Source: Bartonella sp. ML70XJBT.G | GTDB taxonomy: Bacteria; Pseudomonadota; Alphaproteobacteria; Rhizobiales; Rhizobiaceae | Length of the DNA: 64,000 bases | Assembly (NCBI RefSeq): GCF_028618575.1 | Contig: NZ_JAQITA010000002.1 | Span: forward strand, 1-64,000 | Reading direction: 5' to 3' | Shown here: piece after piece, positions 58,593 to 64,000 of the stretch | Layout: each line of letters opens with the position of its first letter | Position numbering within the stretch: position 1 is the first letter of the stretch | Notes under the pieces: model-generated | Told to the model about the DNA's origin: nothing | Databases searched by the model: none | The model's input: only the letters and a program-made list of their open reading frames with translations | Translations under genes and position numbers: made by a program

Positions 58593-61500
58593 TCAAGAGA
58601 AATAACTTTGCAGTGAGCGCACTTCAAGGCTGCTGTTTTTAAGTGCTTTGATAGCCTCTACTGCAGCTTGTGCTCCAGCTATTGTTGTATAATAGGGGAC
58701 TTTTTGCATGAGTGCGGCATGGCGTAATGATTTGGAGTCTGAGATGGCACTGGGTGTGCTGGTTGTATTGAAAATTAATTGAATTTGTCGATTGCGAATG
58801 GCATCCTCAATATGAGGATGTCCTTCTAGGACTTTGTTAATTTTTTCTGCTTCAACATGATGTTCGGTCAGGAATTTTTGTGTTCCACTTGTTGCTAAAA
58901 CAGAAAAGCCAAGTTGCGTTAAAAGTTTTACGGGCTTTACGATGTGTTCTTTATCTTCATCTCTTACGGAAACGAACAAAGTTCCCTCCTTTGGGAGTTC
59001 AACACCGGCTCCAAGTTGGGCTTTAGCAAAAGCAAGGGCAAATTCATAATCAAGTCCCATAACCTCACCAGTTGAACGCATTTCTGGCCCAAGAAGCGTA
59101 TCAACACCTGAAAAACGTGCAAAAGGAAAAACAGCTTCTTTGACAGCAATATGTGGCTTTTTTTGAGGAGAAGGTAAGCTACCATACGCTTGAAGAGCTT
59201 TTTGAAGTGTTTCTCCTGCCATAATACGCGCTGCTATTTTAGCAATAGGGCGACCAATTGTCTTTGCGACGAATGGAACAGTACGTGAGGCACGGGGATT
59301 AACTTCTAAGACGTAAATTATGCCATTTTTAATGGCATATTGTACATTCATTAAGCCACGAACATGAAGTGCTTGTGCTAATGCTTTGGTTTGACGCTCC
59401 AATTCAACGACAATTTTATTGGGAAGCGTATGTACCGGTAGAGAACACGCCGAATCACCAGAATGGATACCGGCTTCTTCAATATGTTCCATAATGCCAA
59501 CAACCAGTGTTTCTTTCCCATCGGATAGGCAATCGACATCAACTTCAATGGCGTCAGTTAGATAAGTATCAAATAAAAGTGGATTCTTATCAAGTAAAGT
59601 ATTGATCTGTTCCGTTTTATCGTTGGCATAACGGGCTTTGATATCCTCTGGAATCAATTCAGTTACATTTTCAAGCAAATATTTTTGCAAACTACGCTCA
59701 TCACGGATTATTTGCATAGCACGCCCTCCTAAAACATAAGAAGGACGTACAACTAATGGAAAGTCTAGTTCATGGGCGATGAGGTATGCTTGTTCGATTG
59801 AATGCGCTATACCGTTTTTAGGCTGTGTTAAGTGAAGCTTGAATAATAATTTTTGGAAGCGATCTCTATCTTCAGCTAAATCAATGGCGTCAGGGGAAGT
59901 CCCTAAGATGGGGATATTATATTTTTCTAGAGCGCTTGCTAATTTCAGAGGCGTTTGTCCTCCAAATTGAACGATAACTCCCACCAATTCACCTTTTTTT
60001 TGTTCTGTTTCTAAAATAGCGATAACATCTTCCGTTGTTAAAGATTCAAAATAAAGACGATCGGAGGTGTCGTAGTCTGTCGAGACGGTTTCAGGATTGC
60101 AATTAATCATAATCGCTTCAAAGCCTGCCTCACGGAGCGCAAACGCAGCATGACAGCAACAATAATCAAATTCAATGCCTTGTCCGATACGGTTTGGTCC
60201 ACCACCTAAAATGGCAATTTTTTTGCGTTCAGAAACCTGTGCTTCTGAGTGCTCTACACCTGCAAAGGGAGATTCATATGTTGAATACATATAGGCTGTG
60301 GGGGAAGAAAATTCAGCTGCACACGTATCAATCCGTTTGAAAACATGCTTAACATTGAGGGATTGGCGCAAAGCGGCAATATCATCGGCTGCTTGTCCTG
60401 TAAGGGTGGCTAAACGCGCATCCGAAAAGCCCATGGCTTTTAACATGCGTAGATTATCTGCGTCTTGAGGCAGTCCATAGGTGCGGATGCGCTGTTCCAT
60501 TTCAATAATGGAAGCTATTTGCCTTAAAAACCATGGATCAACTTTGCTGATTTGATGAATTTCATTTAAGGGTAAGCCCGCGCGCATTGCTTGGGCAATG
60601 TAGCGCAAACGATCAGGACTGGGTATTGCAATAGCAGAGCGTATGGAACTTTTTTCATCACCTTCAGCGTGCTCTGGGATGGCAATTTCATCAAGACCGG
60701 TAAGACCCGTCTCAAGCCCACGGAGCGCTTTTTGCAGAGATTCCTGAAAAGTGCGTCCAATTGCCATCACTTCTCCTACAGACTTCATCGCAGTTGTTAA
60801 GACAGGTGATGAACCAGGAAATTTTTCGAAGGCAAAACGAGGAATCTTCGTAACAATATAGTCAATAGAAGGTTCAAAGGATGCTGGTGTTGCTCCACCC
60901 GTAATATCATTTTTTAATTCATCAAGTGTGTAGCCAACGGCGAGTTTCGCCGCTACCTTGGCAATGGGAAAACCTGTTGCTTTTGAAGCAAGCGCTGAAG
61001 AGCGGGAAACACGAGGGTTCATTTCAATAACAATAAGGCGGCCATTTTCAGGATTAACAGCAAACTGTACATTGGACCCACCCGTTTCAACACCAATTTC
61101 ACGTAGAACGGCAATTGAAGCATTGCGCATAGTTTGATATTCTTTATCCGTTAAGGTGAGGGCAGGGGCTACAGTAATCGAATCACCGGTATGAACTCCC
61201 ATGGGATCGATGTTTTCAATGGAACAAACAATAATACAGTTGTCGTTCTTATCGCGAACGACTTCCATCTCATATTCTTTCCATCCTAAAACACTTTCTT
61301 CAATTAAGACTTCTGTTGTGGGCGAAGCTTCAAGTCCACGTTCAATGATTTCATAAAATTCAGAGCGATTGTAAGCAATACCACCGCCGGTACCGCCAAG
61401 GGTGAAGGAGGGACGAATAATCGCTGGAAGACCAACAATATCAAGAGCTTGAACTGCCTTTGCTGTTGCATGGGCGATATAGTGTTGTTTACGATCAGCC

Positions 61501-62078
61501 TCTGTTTGTCGCCAATCACGCTCAAGTTCTTCCAGTGCTTGGTCAAGCGCATCACCAGACAATTTTGCTTTAAGTTCATCGCGCGCTTTTGCGTGCAGTT
61601 GGCGATTTTCTTCTTTAAGTTCTGTTGCATTGGCTAACATAGAACGTGGCGTTTCTAAACCAATTTTTTCCATCGCTTGGCGGAATAAAGCACGATCTTC
61701 CGCTTTATCAATCGCATCGGCGTTTGCACCGATCATTTCAACATGATAGCGGTCTAGGACACCCATACGCTTTAATGATAATGCAGTATTGAGAGCCGTT
61801 TGCCCTCCCATAGTTGGCAAAAGGGCATCGGGACGTTCAAGAGCAATAATTTGTGCAACAATTTCAGGAGTAATGGGCTCAATATAAGTTGCATCAGCTA
61901 AATCTGGATCTGTCATAATGGTGGCAGGATTAGAGTTAACCAAAATAATTCGGTAACCTTCTTCTTTTAATGCCTTACAAGCTTGTGTACCTGAATAGTC
62001 AAATTCACATGCCTGCCCAATAACAATAGGTCCTGCTCCAATGATAAGAATAGATTTTATATCTGTGCGTTTTGGCAT
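58593..62078 (-). CDS. carB: Carbamoyl-phosphate synthase large subunit
   Basis: CarB makes carbamoyl phosphate for arginine and pyrimidine synthesis from ammonia delivered by CarA. The 1161-residue protein has two duplicated ATP-grasp halves. The first has [35 protein letters not shown] and [20 protein letters not shown]. The second has [31 protein letters not shown] and [19 protein letters not shown]-terminal MGS-like regulatory domain follows ([26 protein letters not shown]). The length includes the insertion near residues 165-205 usual in alphaproteobacteria. Confidence 0.98.
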   Translation of the reverse strand: MPKRTDIKSILIIGAGPIVIGQACEFDYSGTQACKALKEEGYRIILVNSNPATIMTDPDLADATYIEPITPEIVAQIIALERPDALLPTMGGQTALNTALSLKRMGVLDRYHVEMIGANADAIDKAEDRALFRQAMEKIGLETPRSMLANATELKEENRQLHAKARDELKAKLSGDALDQALEELERDWRQTEADRKQHYIAHATAKAVQALDIVGLPAIIRPSFTLGGTGGGIAYNRSEFYEIIERGLEASPTTEVLIEESVLGWKEYEMEVVRDKNDNCIIVCSIENIDPMGVHTGDSITVAPALTLTDKEYQTMRNASIAVLREIGVETGGSNVQFAVNPENGRLIVIEMNPRVSRSSALASKATGFPIAKVAAKLAVGYTLDELKNDITGGATPASFEPSIDYIVTKIPRFAFEKFPGSSPVLTTAMKSVGEVMAIGRTFQESLQKALRGLETGLTGLDEIAIPEHAEGDEKSSIRSAIAIPSPDRLRYIAQAMRAGLPLNEIHQISKVDPWFLRQIASIIEMEQRIRTYGLPQDADNLRMLKAMGFSDARLATLTGQAADDIAALRQSLNVKHVFKRIDTCAAEFSSPTAYMYSTYESPFAGVEHSEAQVSERKKIAILGGGPNRIGQGIEFDYCCCHAAFALREAGFEAIMINCNPETVSTDYDTSDRLYFESLTTEDVIAILETEQKKGELVGVIVQFGGQTPLKLASALEKYNIPILGTSPDAIDLAEDRDRFQKLLFKLHLTQPKNGIAHSIEQAYLIAHELDFPLVVRPSYVLGGRAMQIIRDERSLQKYLLENVTELIPEDIKARYANDKTEQINTLLDKNPLLFDTYLTDAIEVDVDCLSDGKETLVVGIMEHIEEAGIHSGDSACSLPVHTLPNKIVVELERQTKALAQALHVRGLMNVQYAIKNGIIYVLEVNPRASRTVPFVAKTIGRPIAKIAARIMAGETLQKALQAYGSLPSPQKKPHIAVKEAVFPFARFSGVDTLLGPEMRSTGEVMGLDYEFALAFAKAQLGAGVELPKEGTLFVSVRDEDKEHIVKPVKLLTQLGFSVLATSGTQKFLTEHHVEAEKINKVLEGHPHIEDAIRNRQIQLIFNTTSTPSAISDSKSLRHAALMQKVPYYTTIAGAQAAVEAIKALKNSSLEVRSLQSYFS

Positions 62079-62673
62079 GGTTTCTCCCTATGACAAACAT
62101 CCGTATGTGATTGCGGCAGACAGTTAAATGTTAAGGCTAAAATAGTTTTATAGGTGAAGTGGCAAAGAAAGTAAGCACTAAAATGCCTTTTCCATGTTTT
62201 TTTTTATAGAGTTCGATATCAATGTCTTCTTTACGGGGGAGAAACTTTATATGCATATAAAAGCATGATTTTTACTCAAAATAATAATATATAGAAAATA
62301 TTGAAGCTAAATTTGTAATGAAATAGAATTTATTATTATTTACAATAATAGAATTTATTTTTATAAAAATTTTATCTTTTAGAAAATAACTAAATATTAC
62401 TTAATTTATTATTTTTAGTACAAAAACTTATCTTTAATGAGTTATTATTTATAATTGTAATAAAACTATATGTATAATTTTAAAATTTATGTCTGTAAAT
62501 AGATAATATAATAAATTTTTTATAAAGTATAACTCTTTTATTAATGTAAAAATAACTTTAAAATAATTTGTTCTGTTATTAAAAAGATGTTGTTTCTGTA
62601 TAAATTACATGTATTTGATAATACTTCTTAATAATTTCCGACAGTTCTTGACAATATGGGGGCTTTTTACGGA
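62079..62673. other. Extremely AT-rich spacer upstream of carB
   Basis: About 600 bases with almost pure A/T stretches at 62270-62600 (for example TAATAATATATAG and TTATTATTATTT). I see no gene. It separates carB from the DUF1460 gene and must contain the carB promoter near its left end. Its composition differs from that of most spacers here. Confidence 0.6.
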
Positions 62674-63525
62674 TTATTGGAGAGCTCTTAAAACAATAAT
62701 TCCTGGTGTTTTTGTGACGTAATCCATAAAAGGAGAGTCGACGACCTTTTTATTCTCTTTTCGTGAGGAAGCATTCCGGAACACAGGTCCATGTTTTGTC
62801 ATGATAAAGAAGCCCACATGGGTTACATCTAATCCAGCAAGTTTGGTATAAATACCAATGAAATCACCAGTTTGTAAACGGCTTATCATCTCTTCATCAA
62901 TAAAGTTACTTGGGATATAGGTTATATTACGTTTAACAACGGGTAGTCCGAGAAGGTAGTTTCCACCATCAGCTTTTTTATTGAGATATTTTTCAGTGTT
63001 TACTGCATGAGGGCTTATTTGGGTGGTGATGTCAGTGGCAAGTTTGTATTCTCTATAAGCCCAGTCAGTAAAAAAATGTTTCCGATTTAAAAAACTAACA
63101 TTACCATTAACATAACGTGTTCGTATGACATTCTTAATGAATTCTGTTTGTGATGTTGATTTCTGTAACGCTTCAACATAGTCTAAATAAGTGAAGCAAT
63201 CTAAACCTCTAAAGTCAATAATCAGTTTTTCCTGTGTATTTTTTGAACCATGTAACATGTTTGCTTGGTATGGTGTACCTAAAAAAGCTTCAGAAAGTAA
63301 GCCAATCATTTCACCTGTTTTATGGTGGTTTGCTTGTGAGCGTTTTTTGAGAAGATCATTTAGTTTCTTTAAAGTATACGAGTCTAGCTTTACTCTGGTT
63401 GTTTGTTGTGTCTCCATATTATTTTTTGCAATATTTTTCTTCGTATGAGAAGCACAAACACCATATCCTGTAGCAAAAACTAAGATTAAAACTAATGGGA
63501 ATATTTTTCGTATTCTATACATCAT
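62674..63525 (-). CDS. DUF1460 (N-acetylmuramoyl-L-alanine amidase-like) secreted protein
   Basis: A protein of 283 residues with a signal peptide (IFPLVLILVFATGYGVCA) and a DUF1460 domain of the NlpC/P60-like fold. Motifs are FLGTPYQANMLHG, the probable catalytic Cys in FRGLDCFTYLDYVEAL, FTDWAYREY, LQTGDFIGIYTKLAGLDVTHVGFFI with the His, and FRNASSRK. The family includes cell-wall amidases or endopeptidases, so a peptidoglycan role is likely. The start could be Met at 63525 or 63522 (signal peptide), or 63603, which adds a 26-residue basic leader. It lies between carB and carA, an unusual place. Confidence 0.82.
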   Translation of the reverse strand: MMYRIRKIFPLVLILVFATGYGVCASHTKKNIAKNNMETQQTTRVKLDSYTLKKLNDLLKKRSQANHHKTGEMIGLLSEAFLGTPYQANMLHGSKNTQEKLIIDFRGLDCFTYLDYVEALQKSTSQTEFIKNVIRTRYVNGNVSFLNRKHFFTDWAYREYKLATDITTQISPHAVNTEKYLNKKADGGNYLLGLPVVKRNITYIPSNFIDEEMISRLQTGDFIGIYTKLAGLDVTHVGFFIMTKHGPVFRNASSRKENKKVVDSPFMDYVTKTPGIIVLRALQ

Positions 63526-63814
63526 TTTTATATGTTTCTTTTTTGAGGAATTTTGTGCGCTTGTTTTTACAACGATAATTTTTTGCTTTGTGGATACACT
63601 CATTTGTTAGAATTCTCGTTGGTAAAAACATTTTCTAAGGTAATGTAAAAGATAGATCATACTGTCTTCAATGGATTTTACACTTTTTTGCTTTTTATCA
63701 AAGTGATTTGAGGCAGCTTAAATTGGCTATTTATTGCACTAAAAAGAGGCCTGTTTGTGGCTAGAGAGAGGATTTTATTTAAAGAAGAGAGTCTCAACGG
63801 ATTAAGCATTTTCA

Positions 63815-64000
63815 TTAAGCTATTTTTTTATAGTCCATAATAAGATCACAGAAGTGTTGAAAGAGATAGTGACTGTCTTGAGGACCAGGAGAAGCTTCAG
63901 GATGGTATTGAACAGAAAAAACTGGCTTTCCAATGATCCGTATACCACAGTTTGAACCATCAAAAAGGGAAATATGTGTTTCTTGAACATGTTGTGGTAA
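63815..64000 (-). CDS. carA: Carbamoyl-phosphate synthase small subunit, C-terminal end
   Basis: Only the last 61 residues are in the window. They read [20 protein letters not shown] then [20 protein letters not shown], the end of the class I glutamine amidotransferase domain with the catalytic His and Glu (HPE). The glutaminase passes ammonia to CarB. The stop is at 63815-63817; the gene continues to the right. Confidence 0.95.
   Translation of the reverse strand, partial: LPQHVQETHISLFDGSNCGIRIIGKPVFSVQYHPEASPGPQDSHYLFQHFCDLIMDYKKIA

Overview
The window reads as a chromosomal segment of an alphaproteobacterium of the order Hyphomicrobiales (Rhizobiales), most likely a Bartonella. The signs are AT-rich DNA with long, decayed spacers between genes, a CtrA/ChpT/SciP cell-cycle cluster, EipA (DUF1134), a BA14K-type surface antigen, a large passenger-type autotransporter, and several genes whose sequences look closest to Brucella/Bartonella versions. 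This comes from family knowledge and reading, not from a database search; I cannot name the species.

Layout. 1-2667: 5' part of an autotransporter adhesin with a tandem duplication in its passenger. 3402-3478: elongator tRNA-Met. 3.6-5.8 kb: a sugar oxidoreductase/aminotransferase pair that fits GnnA/GnnB (diaminoglucose for lipid A). 6.0-10.4 kb: envelope and cell-cycle block (coiled-coil membrane protein, eipA, chpT, ctrA, fliJ-like gene, sciP). 10.8-25.4 kb: RNA modification and maturation genes (mnmA, SpoU methyltransferase, cca, trmL), a cation diffusion facilitator, a metallophosphoesterase and a four-gene MoxR-DUF58-DUF4159-membrane protein operon. 26-28.7 kb: petABC (cytochrome bc1). 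29.6-36.1 kb: ychF, pth, rplY and prs on the minus strand, interrupted by an L,D-transpeptidase and a HerA-like ATPase on the plus strand. 36.5-39.4 kb: lgt-midA-pgeF. 39.6-43.6 kb: ubiK, ybjN, an OmpR/EnvZ-type two-component pair and an MBL hydrolase. 43.7-48.8 kb: BA14K protein with an 11-residue repeat, uvrB, an SH3 protein and greA. 48.8-49.9 kb: a dead lpsB glycosyltransferase gene. 51-54.9 kb: trkH, trxB, lsrB/vtlR and an AbcR-like small RNA. 55.4-64 kb: aatA, a cold-shock gene, carB, a DUF1460 protein and the 3' end of carA.

How parts work together. ChpT passes phosphate to CtrA, and SciP antagonises CtrA; in Brucella eipA is a CtrA target, so the 6.7-10.4 kb block is one regulatory neighbourhood. 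GnnA/GnnB, the lost LpsB, EipA, the BA14K protein, the L,D-transpeptidase and the autotransporter all concern the envelope; together they suggest a diaminoglucose lipid A carrying a shortened core. The LysR gene next to trxB matches LsrB/VtlR, and directly downstream lies an RNA with the two pyrimidine motifs of AbcR regulators, an arrangement known from Agrobacterium and Sinorhizobium.

The best leads are the AbcR-like RNA beside lsrB, a second free-standing terminator-ended small RNA at about 13.0-13.15 kb, the triple-lesion lpsB pseudogene, a degenerate sequence family present twice (50.2 and 58.2 kb), and the tightly coupled MoxR-DUF58-DUF4159 operon of unknown function.
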